38,830 nt of DNA, from assembly GCA_030148485.1 (NCBI GenBank), contig JASBTJ010000062.1:1-38830 (forward strand), written 5' to 3'. Made by a program: the position numbers and the translations under genes. Shown here piece after piece: positions 25,773-34,649 of this stretch (position 1 is its first letter; each line of letters starts with the position of its first letter). This DNA comes from Gammaproteobacteria bacterium (GTDB lineage: Bacteria > Pseudomonadota > Gammaproteobacteria > Chromatiales > Chromatiaceae). The notes beneath the pieces were generated by a model, which saw only the letters and a program-made list of their open reading frames with translations, searched no databases and was not told where the DNA came from.

Positions 25773-27642
25773 TGATGGTCTTGAAATTGTCCAGATCGAT
25801 GAACAACAGCGCCACTTCATGCTTGCCGCGACGCGCAAGCGTCAAGGCGTGCTCCAGGCGTTCGTTGAACAACAACCTGTTGGGCAAGCCCGTCAGCACG
25901 TCATAGTGCGCCAACCGTCGTAGTTGCGCTTCCGTCTGCTTTTTATCGCTGATGTCGGAGAGAATACTGATGTATTGGATGCAGCGCCCTTGAGGGTCAC
26001 GCACCGCGGACACGTTCTGCCAGCAAGGAAATATCTCGCCGTTCTGACGACGATTGTAGATCTCGCCTTGCCAGTTTCCGGTCTTCTGCAGAGTACGCCA
26101 GAACCTTTCGTAAAACGCCTGATCATGCCTTCCGGAGCAAAGCAGGCGCGGGTTCTCATTCAACGCCTGCTCCGGCCGGTAACCGGTGATTTGGGTAAAG
26201 GCCCGATTCACACGCACGATGCGTGCGTCCGCATCCGTTACGAAAATCGCTTCAGCCGTATTGTCGAACACCCCCGCGGCCAGCTGCATATCCGCTTCGG
26301 CCCGCTTGCGCGCGGAGATATCGATGACGCTGCCACGGACCTGTCGCCCATCCGCCGATGGCATACCCACCAGGCGCACCTCACAGGGGAACGTGCGGCC
26401 GTCGGCCGATTTGTGCAGCCACTCGAACGCGACGATCTCGCCCGCCAGCGCCCGGTCTATCATGTGCTTCGCTTTTTCGGCGCTGCGCTGGCCGTCCGGC
26501 TGATATTCGGGGCTCAGCTCCCAGGGTTTCACATGTAACAAGCGCTCCCGGGACATGCCATACATCGCTTCTGCGTTGCTGTTCACCGCCAGCAACCGAC
26601 CGCTATCGCCATCGATTACGACGATGGCATCGGGCGCGTTGTCGAACAAGGTGAGAAAGCGGCGCTCGCTCTCCCGCCGCCTGGCCAACTCGCCCTTGAA
26701 CTGACGGGTCCGCGCGTCCACCCGTCGGCGCAACGCCAGATTCCAAAGCAACACAAGTGTCAGCACCGCCAGTCCACCCAGCAACACATGCCATAGCCAG
26801 GTTGGTCCTTCGTCCGGCTTGCGACTGCTGGCCAGCCATCGACCGAGTATGGCCTTGTGCTGGGCATCGGACATGCCGCCCAAGGCCTTTTCCAGAATAC
26901 CGGCGAGCGGCTGCTGCCCCTTGGCGACCGCCATGGCCTGCGCGTTGCTGTAGGGGGTCTCGCCGGCCACCTTGATCTGGGTGAAGCCGAGTGACTCCAA
27001 GGCATGGGTGGTGGTAACCAGGTTACCGACGAAGGCGTCGACCTTGCCGCTGGCGAGTAGGCGTAAGGCGTCCGTTACATTTTCCGCCGGCCGCAGCGCC
27101 AGCCCCGGATGCTCCACCGCCAGCAATTCCTCAATGGCGTAGCCGGCCACCACAGCCACCGCCCGGCCGGCCAGGGCATCCAGCCCCTCGACGAAGGGGC
27201 TGTCGTCCCGTGCGAACACCATGATCGGCATCGACACGTAAGGGGCGGTAAAACTGAGATAGGTCAAGCGCTCCGGCGTCGGGCGCACCGACGCGAGCAT
27301 GTCGAGTTCGCCCGCACGCACAGCCCGCAGCGTCTCCGGCCAGGTCAGGTGTGTCGCGGGTTCGAACCGCACCCCCAATCGATGGCCGAGATAAGCGAGA
27401 TAATCCGCTGAAATGCCCTGCAGGTGCCCGCCCCGTCCCACGTACTCCACCGGCGCCCAGGCCACGTCCACACCGACACGGATCACCGGGTGTGCCGCCA
27501 ACCATTCCCGTTCTTCGCCCGTAAGGGCCAAGTCGTCGAGGCTGATCGGTTCGGTGCGCAACTCGGCGGCCGACAGCAGCGACACAGCAAAGACCATGTA
27601 ACGCCACAGCCAGTATGCCGATTTCCCTCTATCGCCCATCAC
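25744..27642 (-). CDS. 5' part of the frameshifted sensor: SBP_bac_3, TM, PAS, PAS, GGDEF start
   Basis: 632 residues from 27642. It has an N-terminal signal/TM segment and one periplasmic solute-binding (SBP_bac_3/BvgS-type) domain ([38 protein letters not shown]...). A transmembrane helix ([22 protein letters not shown]) is followed by a PAS domain ([16 protein letters not shown]), a second PAS ([35 protein letters not shown]) with a PAC-like segment, and then GGDEF ([17 protein letters not shown]...[16 protein letters not shown]). After LGHP the frame gives Asp-Arg-stop. Removing one G from the GGGG run at 25753-25756 (plus strand) restores LGHPIGDRVL and joins the downstream frame. The intact protein would be about 1,010 residues. 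The fault may be a true mutation or a sequencing error. Confidence 0.85.
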   Translation of the reverse strand: MMGDRGKSAYWLWRYMVFAVSLLSAAELRTEPISLDDLALTGEEREWLAAHPVIRVGVDVAWAPVEYVGRGGHLQGISADYLAYLGHRLGVRFEPATHLTWPETLRAVRAGELDMLASVRPTPERLTYLSFTAPYVSMPIMVFARDDSPFVEGLDALAGRAVAVVAGYAIEELLAVEHPGLALRPAENVTDALRLLASGKVDAFVGNLVTTTHALESLGFTQIKVAGETPYSNAQAMAVAKGQQPLAGILEKALGGMSDAQHKAILGRWLASSRKPDEGPTWLWHVLLGGLAVLTLVLLWNLALRRRVDARTRQFKGELARRRESERRFLTLFDNAPDAIVVIDGDSGRLLAVNSNAEAMYGMSRERLLHVKPWELSPEYQPDGQRSAEKAKHMIDRALAGEIVAFEWLHKSADGRTFPCEVRLVGMPSADGRQVRGSVIDISARKRAEADMQLAAGVFDNTAEAIFVTDADARIVRVNRAFTQITGYRPEQALNENPRLLCSGRHDQAFYERFWRTLQKTGNWQGEIYNRRQNGEIFPCWQNVSAVRDPQGRCIQYISILSDISDKKQTEAQLRRLAHYDVLTGLPNRLLFNERLEHALTLARRGKHEVALLFIDLDNFKTINDSLGHPDR

Positions 27643-27972
27643 GCTCCCTTATGCCGGACCAACCCAACGCACCCGGCACGAGGCCAAGCTACCGTCCAGG
27701 TTAGCGGCAACCAAACGGTCGCCTTTACCACGTCGGCCAAGGACAACGCGGTAATTTCAGGCGTCCCGCCCCGGGCATGGCGGTACGCTTGGCATCCGGT
27801 GCATTCACACGGCAAACGGGCTGTCGAAAATCTTTTCAATCCCAAGCCTTGCCAAACCAGGGATCAATATAAAAAACCTTGTTAAACAATAACCTGAATT
27901 ATTTTGGATCGTTTATTGCTTTGTGTTGAGCGCGAATCTGATTTCGCTCATCGTGATTACAAGGAGAAAATC
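27643..27972. other. Divergent control region between the signalling gene and the PEP-CTERM-like gene
   Basis: 330 bp without a gene. The half nearer the PEP-CTERM gene (27825-27965) is clearly more AT-rich than the surroundings, as expected for promoters, but I could not fix a -35/-10 pair. Just before the ribosome binding site, GAGCG (27928-27932) and CGCTC (27945-27949) with AATC/GATT inside could form a small leader hairpin. Confidence 0.4.
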
Positions 27973-28536
27973 ATGCAAGGACAGAAACTTCGGCTCGGTA
28001 TCGCTACCGGCATCGTCGCCCTGCTTGGTCTGCACGCATCGACCACGCAGGCACACACGATCGCCGTCGGTACCCTGAACGCCGGGGCCCCAGGGAGCGT
28101 CACCGTGTGGATGGGGTCCTATCACAACAGCGCGCCGCTGGAAGGGTCGATGACCCTGGGTGGCGTCACCAAGAACTTCAACACCTACGTGTCAACGCTA
28201 CCCAGTGGCCTGGTCGCCGGCAGCAATTATTTTTACGCGTCGAACACCTCCACGGTCGGCGAGTACAATTCGGCCACCAACACCACGGGGCTGACAGAAA
28301 TCTCGTGGCAGTCGGTCACCTTCAGCGGGCTCACCGCCGGGGTTCACACCTATATGATCAACGGTATGAACACCGTCAACTGGGCGGACTGGAACAGCAG
28401 TCAAGCCAACTGGACCGGATCGCTGAAAATCGGCGCTGCCGCTGTGGGTTCGGTTCCGGTCGCCGGGTCCGCCCTGCTGATGATGCTGGGTGCCGCCGGT
28501 CTCAGAAGCCGTGCCCGTAAGCGTTTGATCGCCTGA
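27973..28536 (+). CDS. Exported protein with PEP-CTERM-like (VPxxx) sorting signal
   Basis: 187 residues from the ATG at 27973, with AAGGAGAAA 4 nt upstream. The signal peptide is LGIATGIVALLGLHASTTQA. The mature protein is rich in Gly, Ser, Thr and Asn and poor in charge: SVTVWMGSYHNSAPLEGSMTLGGVTKNFNTYV, then NTSTVGEYNSATNTTGL. The C-terminus has the tripartite sorting signal: short motif SVPVAG, hydrophobic helix SALLMMLGAAGL, then a basic cluster RSRARKR. Such proteins are processed by exosortases and are usually surface or biofilm-matrix components. No exosortase gene is in this window. The gene ends before a strong bidirectional terminator. Confidence 0.88.
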   Translation: MQGQKLRLGIATGIVALLGLHASTTQAHTIAVGTLNAGAPGSVTVWMGSYHNSAPLEGSMTLGGVTKNFNTYVSTLPSGLVAGSNYFYASNTSTVGEYNSATNTTGLTEISWQSVTFSGLTAGVHTYMINGMNTVNWADWNSSQANWTGSLKIGAAAVGSVPVAGSALLMMLGAAGLRSRARKRLIA

Positions 28537-28552
28537 AGACAGTCCGGACCCG

Positions 28553-28591
28553 AAAAAAAAAACAGCTGCCTGAATAGGCAGCTGTTTTTTT
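28553..28591. terminator. Bidirectional intrinsic terminator
   Basis: ACAGCTGCC (28562-28570) and GGCAGCTGT (28577-28585) form a 9-bp stem with a 6-nt loop. It is flanked by ten A on the left and seven T on the right, so it works in both directions. It separates the converging PEP-CTERM-like gene and pntB. Confidence 0.92.
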
Positions 28592-28624
28592 ATGGCCGAG
28601 TCCCAGGCGCTAGCGGACGGATGG

Positions 28625-30025
28625 TCAGTGGCCGCCGCCCTTGAGCGCCGTCACCATACCCTCGATGGTCTCCTTGGCGTCACCGAAGACAAGTGAACAG
28701 TTGTCCTGATAGAACAACAGATTGTCCACGCCGGAGTAGCCGGGCCGCATGGAACGCTTGAGGAAATAGACGTTCCGGGCCTTGCCGGCCTCCAGAATGG
28801 GCATGCCGTAGATGGGGCTGGAGCTGTCGGACTTGGCTGCGGGATTGACGACGTCGTTGGCACCGACCACCAACACCACATCGGTGCTCGGGAAATCGGG
28901 GTTGATCTCATCCATTTCCTGCACATGGTCGTAAGGGATATCCGCCTCTGCCAACAGCACGTTCATGTGGCCCGGCATACGGCCGGCCACCGGATGGACG
29001 CCGAACTTCACCTCGACGCCCTTGGCTTCGAGCAACTCCATCAATTCCTTCAAGGCGTGCTGGGCCTGCGCCACGGCCATCCCATAACCGGGAATGATGA
29101 TGACCCGGTTGGCATCCTCCATCCAATACACGGCATCCTCGACCGAGGCGGACTTGACGCCCTTTTCGTGGGCCGTCGCCGCTGCACTCTCGCCGCCACC
29201 GGTCTCCCCGCCAAAACCGCCGAACACCACATTGATGATCGAGCGGTTCATCGCCCGACACATGATGAACGACAGAATGGCCCCCGAGAAACCCACCAAG
29301 GCACCGACGATGATCAGCAGATTGTTTCCCAAAGTGAACCCGGTGGCTGCCGCCGCCCAACCCGAGTAGCTGTTGAGCATTGACACGATCACCGGCATGT
29401 CGGCACCGCCGATGGGGATGATCAGGGTGACGCCGATGACGAATGCCAACAGGGTCATCAACGCCAACGACCACACGCTACCGGTCATCGCAAAATGGAT
29501 ACCCAGGCCGAGGGTGACCAAAGCGATGATCGCGTTCAGCTGATGCTGTCCCGAGAATTTCACCGGTTTACCGGAGATGATCCCTTGCAACTTGCCGAAG
29601 GCGATCACCGAACCGGTGAAGGTGATGGCGCCGATGATGACGCCGGCGGACAACTCGCCCATCAGTACCGGATTCAGCGCATCGGCGGCCTGTTTATTGA
29701 TGAAGGTGCCGATGGCCACCAGTACCGCCGCCATACCGACGAAGCTATGCAGGGCAGCTACCAATTGCGGCATCGCGGTCATCTGAATGCGCGCCGCGAG
29801 CACGGAACCGATCACCGCACCGGCGACGACCCCGGCGATGATGAAACCGTAGGACTGCACCTCGGCACCCAACAGCGTGGCACCGATGGCGAGTGCCATG
29901 CCCGCCATGCCCAGATAATTGCCCCGCCGCGCGGTGGACGGGTGGGTCAGCCCCTTCAACGCCAGGATGAACAGGATGGCGGAAATCAGGTAGGCGATGG
30001 CCTGCGCGTTTACGGAAAGCTCCAC
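28625..30025 (-). CDS. pntB: NAD(P) transhydrogenase subunit beta
   Basis: Proton-translocating transhydrogenase subunit that carries membrane domain II and the NADP(H)-binding domain III. 466 residues from a GTG at 30025 (ELSVNAQAIAYLIS after the initiator), preceded by GAGGGT. The membrane part has about nine helices (LHSFVGMAAVLVAIGTF, GEL-SAGVIIGAITFTGSVIAFGKLQG). Domain III carries VIIIPGYGMAVAQAQHALKEL, the GVHPVAGRMPGHMNVLLAEADIPYD loop and VVLVVGANDVVNPAA. It is last in the operon pntAA-pntAB-pntB, 11 bp after pntAB. Confidence 0.96.
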   Translation of the reverse strand: MELSVNAQAIAYLISAILFILALKGLTHPSTARRGNYLGMAGMALAIGATLLGAEVQSYGFIIAGVVAGAVIGSVLAARIQMTAMPQLVAALHSFVGMAAVLVAIGTFINKQAADALNPVLMGELSAGVIIGAITFTGSVIAFGKLQGIISGKPVKFSGQHQLNAIIALVTLGLGIHFAMTGSVWSLALMTLLAFVIGVTLIIPIGGADMPVIVSMLNSYSGWAAAATGFTLGNNLLIIVGALVGFSGAILSFIMCRAMNRSIINVVFGGFGGETGGGESAAATAHEKGVKSASVEDAVYWMEDANRVIIIPGYGMAVAQAQHALKELMELLEAKGVEVKFGVHPVAGRMPGHMNVLLAEADIPYDHVQEMDEINPDFPSTDVVLVVGANDVVNPAAKSDSSSPIYGMPILEAGKARNVYFLKRSMRPGYSGVDNLLFYQDNCSLVFGDAKETIEGMVTALKGGGH

Positions 30026-30036
30026 GGATCAGACCC

Positions 30037-30330
30037 TCACTGCTTCTTCTTGTCTTTTTTGAACATGGCCAGCATCCGGTTGGTTACCAGGAACCCACCG
30101 AACACATTGATGGAGGCCAGCAACACGGCGAAAAAGCCCATGATTTCCGCCGTCGTGCCCACCTCGTCCAACCCCGTCACCAACAGGGCACCGACGATGA
30201 CGATGCCGGAGATCGCGTTGGTCAATGCCACCAGCGGGGTGTGCAGGGAAGGCGTGACCCCCCAGATGACGTAGTAGCCAATGAAGCAGGCCAGAACGAA
30301 TACATAAAGTGCGACCAGTGTGTCAGGCAT
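30037..30330 (-). CDS. pntAB: NAD(P) transhydrogenase subunit alpha, membrane part (PntAB)
   Basis: 97 residues from the ATG at 30330. Three to four hydrophobic helices ([62 protein letters not shown]) end in a lysine-rich tail (FKKDKKKQ). This is the C-terminal membrane section of PntA, encoded here by a separate gene as in many alpha- and some gammaproteobacteria, where E. coli has a single pntA. It lies between the soluble alpha part and pntB. Confidence 0.95.
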   Translation of the reverse strand: MPDTLVALYVFVLACFIGYYVIWGVTPSLHTPLVALTNAISGIVIVGALLVTGLDEVGTTAEIMGFFAVLLASINVFGGFLVTNRMLAMFKKDKKKQ

Positions 30331-30369
30331 GGCAGGTCTCTCTCCGAACGCTTTTCAAGTGGACGCAGG

Positions 30370-30434
30370 GTGCGAGGCGTGGTTTGGAGCGCGCAGAGAA
30401 AGCCTCTTGGCGCGCTGCGCGGCTCCCCACGCAC
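30370..30434. other. Possible long stem-loop between the two alpha-subunit genes
   Basis: Nested complementary blocks GTGCG/CGCAC, TGG/CCA, GGAGC/GCTCC and GCGCGC pairs in the 124-bp gap could form an interrupted hairpin about 65 nt long. The genes on both sides belong to one operon, so it may affect mRNA processing or relative expression rather than end transcription; there is no T tract. Confidence 0.35.
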
Positions 30435-30454
30435 TCTGTGTCCGGCATTTTCAT

Positions 30455-31552
30455 TTACTCGGCCCGCAACAAGGCGGCCTGGGTGATGTCGTCTTCGTCC
30501 AGGTCCTTGAGCACCGGGCCGTCGTCTCCGTTGTCCAACATGATGCCCAACAGGTTGGCGATGTTGCCGGCGAAAAACGCGCTGGCATCGCCGGGCACCA
30601 TCGACGGGTAATTGGTGTGGCCGACCAGAGTGACGCCGTGTTTGACGACCACGGCGTCTTTTTCCGTGAGCGGACAGTTACCGCCGTTCGCCGCCGCCAG
30701 ATCGACAATCACGCTGCCTTCGCGCATACGCTCGACCACCTCCTCGGGAACCAGCACCGGTGCCGGCCGACAAGGAATCAAGGCCGTGGTGACGATCACA
30801 TGCGCCTTGGCCAGTTCATCGGCCAGCAATTGCTGCTGCTTGGCCTTGGCCTGATCGGACAATTCCTTGGCATAACCGCCCTCGCCCGCACCGCTCTCGC
30901 CAAGGTCCAGCTCAATGGCCTTGGCGCCCAGGGATTCGATCTGTTCCTTGGTTTCGGGGCGGACGTCGTAGGCATGGACATCGGCGCCCAAACGCCGCGC
31001 CGTGGCGATGGCCTGTAGGCCAGCCACGCCGGCACCCAACACCACCACCCGCGCAGGCTTGGCGGACCCCGCCGAGGTCATCATCAGCGGGAAGAAGCGA
31101 CCATAGTGCGCGGCCGCTTCGATCACCGCACGATAACCGGCGATATTCGCCTGGGAGGACAATATGTCCATGGACTGGGCACGGGAGGTGCGGGGAATAC
31201 GCTCCAGCTGCACCACCTGGATGTGCTTGGCCAGTAGCGCCGCCTGGGTGCCATCGTCTTCGCAGGTTTCCAGCAGACCCAGGTAGACCGCACCCTGTTT
31301 GAGCGCCGCGATCTCGTCGGTCGAGGGTTTGCGTACCTTGGCGACGATGTCCGCACCCAGCGCGCCGGCCGCATCGGTCAGCGTCGCACCGGCTTGTTGG
31401 TAGGCATCATCGTGGTAGCCGGCCGCGTCTCCCGCGCCCCGCTCCACCAGCACGGCAAGCCCCTTGCCGACCAGTTTCTTGACCACGTCGGGCGTGGTCG
31501 CCACCCGCGCCTCGCCCGGCACGGTCTCTTTGGGCACACCAAATTGCATCAT
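30455..31552 (-). CDS. pntAA: NAD(P) transhydrogenase subunit alpha, NAD-binding part (PntAA)
   Basis: 365 residues starting at the double ATG at 31552/31549 (MMQFGVPKETVPGEARVATTP). It is the soluble domain I that binds NAD(H) and shares the alanine dehydrogenase fold. Motifs are MDILSSQANIAGYRAVIEAA, the Rossmann stretch RVVVLGAGVAGLQAIATARRLGADVHAYDVRPE, and VIVTTALIPCRPAPVLV with GSVIVDLAAANGGNC. The chain ends after domain I (DDITQAALLRAE) and the membrane part is encoded by the next gene. The complex links proton flow to NADPH supply. Confidence 0.96.
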   Translation of the reverse strand: MMQFGVPKETVPGEARVATTPDVVKKLVGKGLAVLVERGAGDAAGYHDDAYQQAGATLTDAAGALGADIVAKVRKPSTDEIAALKQGAVYLGLLETCEDDGTQAALLAKHIQVVQLERIPRTSRAQSMDILSSQANIAGYRAVIEAAAHYGRFFPLMMTSAGSAKPARVVVLGAGVAGLQAIATARRLGADVHAYDVRPETKEQIESLGAKAIELDLGESGAGEGGYAKELSDQAKAKQQQLLADELAKAHVIVTTALIPCRPAPVLVPEEVVERMREGSVIVDLAAANGGNCPLTEKDAVVVKHGVTLVGHTNYPSMVPGDASAFFAGNIANLLGIMLDNGDDGPVLKDLDEDDITQAALLRAE

Positions 31553-31659
31553 TGAGTTCTTATAACGGGAAGATTTTTCGGAATATCAGGGTATTATCAA
31601 CCGAATTGGAGCCACAGTCCAAGCCGGATACCCCTGCTTAAGACGGTCTGAGCCGCGGG

Positions 31660-32532
31660 TCACAGCACCCACATCAGCACCAGGGGAATCGTCACCACAC
31701 TGGCAAGGTTGCCGAACAGTACCACGGTAGCGACCTGCCGCGGCTGCTGGGCGAACTTTTCCGCCACGATAAAATTGAGCACCGCGGGCGGCAAGACCCC
31801 AAAAAGGATCAACAACTGCCATTGGCGCCCGTCGATACCCAGTAGTTGTGCCGCCACCAAGGCCGCCGCCAGCCCGCTGACCGGGCACAGCACCGCGCCC
31901 AGCACCCCCATCCGCCAATCCGCCAACCCGATCCCGGTCATCCGCACGCCCAGGGAAAACAACATCAAGGGAATGGCTATCTGGCCCAGCAGACCCACGG
32001 CCTCGGCCAGCGGGCCCCAAACGGCGATATCGGCAAAGCTGACGCCGAGCCCGGCCAGGGTGGCGATCAACATGGGCATGCGCAGCAAAGCCACAGGATG
32101 CAGGCGACCTTCCATCAACGCATTGCCGACGGTGAAGTGGAGTAGATTCTCCACCAGGAACAACACCAACGCCGCGGGCAAGGCAGCTTCGCCGAAGGCG
32201 AACAAGGCCAACGGCAGCCCCATGTTGCCCGAGTTGGTAAACATCATCGGCGGAACGAAGGTTTTTACCCGCCAGCCCGCCAACCGCGCCACCGGCCAAG
32301 CGATCAAACCGGACCCGAGCACCACCACGGCCGCCGCCAGGGCCAGATCCCGATAGGCGGCCAGTTGGAAAGACCCGCCTGCCAACACCGAGACGATCAG
32401 TGCCGGGGTAAACACGGACAGGTTCAACTTGTTGGCCACCGACATGTCGGTGGGGCGCCAGCGCGCATAGACAAACCCGGCCGCGACAATGGCAAACACC
32501 GGAAAGACGATGGCAAGTATCTGGCCGCCCAT
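31660..32532 (-). CDS. AEC (auxin efflux carrier) family transporter
   Basis: About 290 residues from the ATG at 32532 (a GTG lies directly before it). Ten hydrophobic helices cover the whole chain. AEC features are ILAIVFPVFAIVAAGFVYARWR, the helix-breaking MMFTNSGNMGLPLALFAFGEAAL and VLPPAVLNFIVAEKF near the end. Bacterial members move malate, other carboxylates or unknown compounds. The gene begins 9 bp after dctM on the same strand, so it is probably co-transcribed with the TRAP permease genes. It could share a carboxylate substrate with them. Confidence 0.9.
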   Translation of the reverse strand: MGGQILAIVFPVFAIVAAGFVYARWRPTDMSVANKLNLSVFTPALIVSVLAGGSFQLAAYRDLALAAAVVVLGSGLIAWPVARLAGWRVKTFVPPMMFTNSGNMGLPLALFAFGEAALPAALVLFLVENLLHFTVGNALMEGRLHPVALLRMPMLIATLAGLGVSFADIAVWGPLAEAVGLLGQIAIPLMLFSLGVRMTGIGLADWRMGVLGAVLCPVSGLAAALVAAQLLGIDGRQWQLLILFGVLPPAVLNFIVAEKFAQQPRQVATVVLFGNLASVVTIPLVLMWVL

Positions 32533-32541
32533 CACGAACCA

Positions 32542-33930
32542 TCACCGCGCATAGGTGACGGCGGGCAGCCAAGTGACCAATGCCGGAAACAGCGCCACCA
32601 GCAACAACGCCAACAATTGCAGGCCGACGAAAGGCAACACCCCACGGTACAGATCACCGACGGAAACCGTGGGAGGACAGACCCCTTTCAGGTAGAACAG
32701 CGCGAATCCCACCGGCGGTGTCAGAAACGATGTCTGCAAGGCGATGGCCACCAGCAGCGCGAACCACACCATCACGGGGTTGTCGACGACACCGAAGCCA
32801 GGCACCGCCAGATCGATCGTCAGCATCACCGGGGCAAGCAGGGGCAGGACGATCAGCGTGATCTCGATCCAGTCCAGTACGATGCCGAGCAGGAATACCA
32901 CCAGCAGAATGACCGCCAACAGCGCGTATGGGGGCAGCTCAAGGCCCGTGAAGGCCGACTCGATCAAGGTGTCACCGCCGAGTTCCCTCAGCACCAGCGA
33001 GAACACCGTCGCCGCCACCAGAATCGCCATGATGTAGGCCGTGGTCAACAGCGTCTGATCCAGGACATCCCGTAGCACGGCGCCGTCAAGTCGGCCCTTG
33101 AGCAGCGCCAGCAACAAGGCACCGGCGGCGCCGACACCGGCGGCCTCGGTGACCGTGGCGATGCAGGCAAAGATACTGCCGAGTACGATCAGGATCAGCA
33201 CCGCCGCGGGCAACAGGTCACGCATCAACCGATACAGCAATGCCAGATCGATATCCGCCATATGCGCCGGCAGCGGCGCTGCGTCCGGTTCGCGCCAGCC
33301 GCGATAGAGCAGATAGAGCACGTACAGCAGCGCCAGCAACAGACCCGGCAGTACCGCGCCCATGAACAGATCGCCCACCGGCACCGACAATTGATCGCCC
33401 ATGATCACCAGCATGATCGACGGCGGGATCAGGATGCCCAGACAACCGGCCCCGGCCACGGTCCCTACCGCCAGTGACGCTCGATACCCCTGCCGCAGCA
33501 TCAACGGCAGCGCCAGCACGCCCAACAAGGTCACGGACGCACCGACGATGCCGGTGGCCGCGGCCAGGATCACGCCGATCAAGGTTACCGCTACGGCCAG
33601 CCCGCCGCGCACCCGCCCGAACAGCTGCTGCAGTGAATCCATCATGCCTTCGGCGACACCGGCCTTTTCCAGTGTCTGTCCCATCAGGATGAACAACGGC
33701 ACGGCAACCAGTACCCAGTTGTCCATCACCGCGAACACCCGCCCCACGGCCAGACCCAAGGTGCTGTAATCCAAGCCGGTGAGGGTGTCGAAATAGGTAT
33801 CCGCAAGCCGCCCCAGTCCAGTGAACGCCACCGCGACGCCCCCCAGTACCCAGGCGACCGGAAAGCCACTGAACAGCAACAGCACGAAGCTCACCAGCAT
33901 GGCGACCACCAGCCATTCGTTCAGCGCCAT
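32542..33930 (-). CDS. dctM: TRAP transporter large permease (DctM)
   Basis: 462 residues from the ATG at 33930 (MALNEWLVVAMLVSF). This is the 12-13 helix subunit of a sodium-dependent TRAP carrier, which moves organic anions captured by a periplasmic binding protein. Typical motifs are FSGFPVAWVLGGVAVAF, PLFILMGQTLEKAGVAEGMMDSL, GAGCLGILIPPSIMLVIMGDQLSV, FLLGIVLDWIEITLIVLPLLAPV and LQTSFLTPPVGFALFYLKGV. The start overlaps the dctQ stop (ATGA). The substrate is not visible; the binding-protein gene 2.6 kb upstream is the likely partner. Confidence 0.93.
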   Translation of the reverse strand: MALNEWLVVAMLVSFVLLLFSGFPVAWVLGGVAVAFTGLGRLADTYFDTLTGLDYSTLGLAVGRVFAVMDNWVLVAVPLFILMGQTLEKAGVAEGMMDSLQQLFGRVRGGLAVAVTLIGVILAAATGIVGASVTLLGVLALPLMLRQGYRASLAVGTVAGAGCLGILIPPSIMLVIMGDQLSVPVGDLFMGAVLPGLLLALLYVLYLLYRGWREPDAAPLPAHMADIDLALLYRLMRDLLPAAVLILIVLGSIFACIATVTEAAGVGAAGALLLALLKGRLDGAVLRDVLDQTLLTTAYIMAILVAATVFSLVLRELGGDTLIESAFTGLELPPYALLAVILLVVFLLGIVLDWIEITLIVLPLLAPVMLTIDLAVPGFGVVDNPVMVWFALLVAIALQTSFLTPPVGFALFYLKGVCPPTVSVGDLYRGVLPFVGLQLLALLLVALFPALVTWLPAVTYAR

Positions 33931-34415
33931 CAGACCGTTCGCCCCATCGCAACCCGCAATTGCCGCCACAAGCGGCTCAGGGCCGCCAGCAGCAGCAAGC
34001 CGAAACCGATCGGGATAACGGCCTTGATCACCCAGCGATACGGCAGCCCGGTGGGATTTTCCGACGACTCGCCCAAGCGGTAGGCGCTCGCCACCCAGTC
34101 CAGGCTCTGGTGAAACAGCGTGGCGGCGAAAGGCAACAGCAGCAGCAGGATACCCAGCACCTCCACCGTGGCACGACGACGCGGCGACCAGCGGCCGTGC
34201 AACAGGTCCACGCGCACATGGGCATCACGTACCAGGGCGTATGAAAGCCCCAGCATGAAGGCCGTGGCATAAAGGTGCCACATCAGTTCTTCGAGTGGCA
34301 CCAAGCCGCGATGGAAACCGTAACGCAGCACCACCTGGACAAGCACCACCGCCACCAGCAGTGCGTTCAGCCAGGCCGCAAAGCGTCCGATTCGGCAGAT
34401 GAAGGCGTCGAGCAA
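33930..34415 (-). CDS. dctQ: TRAP transporter small permease (DctQ)
   Basis: 161 residues with four transmembrane helices, from a TTG at 34415; the N-terminus LDAFICRIGRFAAWLNALLVAVVLVQVVLRYGF fits the family. The conserved PLEELMWHLYATAFMLGLSYALVRDAHVRVDLLHGR segment is typical of DctQ. It overlaps dctM by four bases. No Shine-Dalgarno is obvious before the TTG. A terminator lies just upstream, so the permease operon seems to be transcribed separately from fpr or by read-through. Confidence 0.9.
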   Translation of the reverse strand: MLDAFICRIGRFAAWLNALLVAVVLVQVVLRYGFHRGLVPLEELMWHLYATAFMLGLSYALVRDAHVRVDLLHGRWSPRRRATVEVLGILLLLLPFAATLFHQSLDWVASAYRLGESSENPTGLPYRWVIKAVIPIGFGLLLLAALSRLWRQLRVAMGRTV

Positions 34416-34429
34416 GGTCGGTCAGCCGC

Positions 34430-34466
34430 AAAAAAACCAGCCCGCACGCTATGCGCTGGCGGGTGG
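34430..34466 (-). terminator. Terminator between the fpr gene and dctQ
   Basis: On the minus strand CCACCCGCCAGCGC and GCGTGCGGGCTGG form an imperfect GC-rich hairpin followed by a seven-T tract (complement of 34430-34436). It would end transcripts coming from the ferredoxin-NADP reductase gene, 184 bp upstream. The rest of 34467-34649 holds only a small GTTCGACGC/GCGTCGGAAC hairpin at 34538-34561 and no gene. Confidence 0.65.
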
Positions 34467-34649
34467 ACTGTCAAACCTCGCCCAGGGCGTTGGCGCACAC
34501 GTCTGAACCCACGCGATGGACGCGCGCCCCTCCCGCAGTTCGACGCCGAAAGCGTCGGAACAGCCCGCCATTGCGCCGGGTGGCAACAAGCGGTGGCGGG
34601 GTCGACGCCATGCATTAGGTCCACGCCGGATCCAGCAGTCCCGGAGGCG

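Noticed and set aside
27788-27802. Sigma-54-like GGCA...TGCA before the PEP-CTERM-like gene
   Set aside because: Only 8 bp between the GG and GC elements where 10 are needed.
31586-32572. Minus-strand 328-codon frame overlapping the AEC carrier
   Set aside because: Alternative frame of the AEC gene with Arg/Gly-rich, non-membrane translation.
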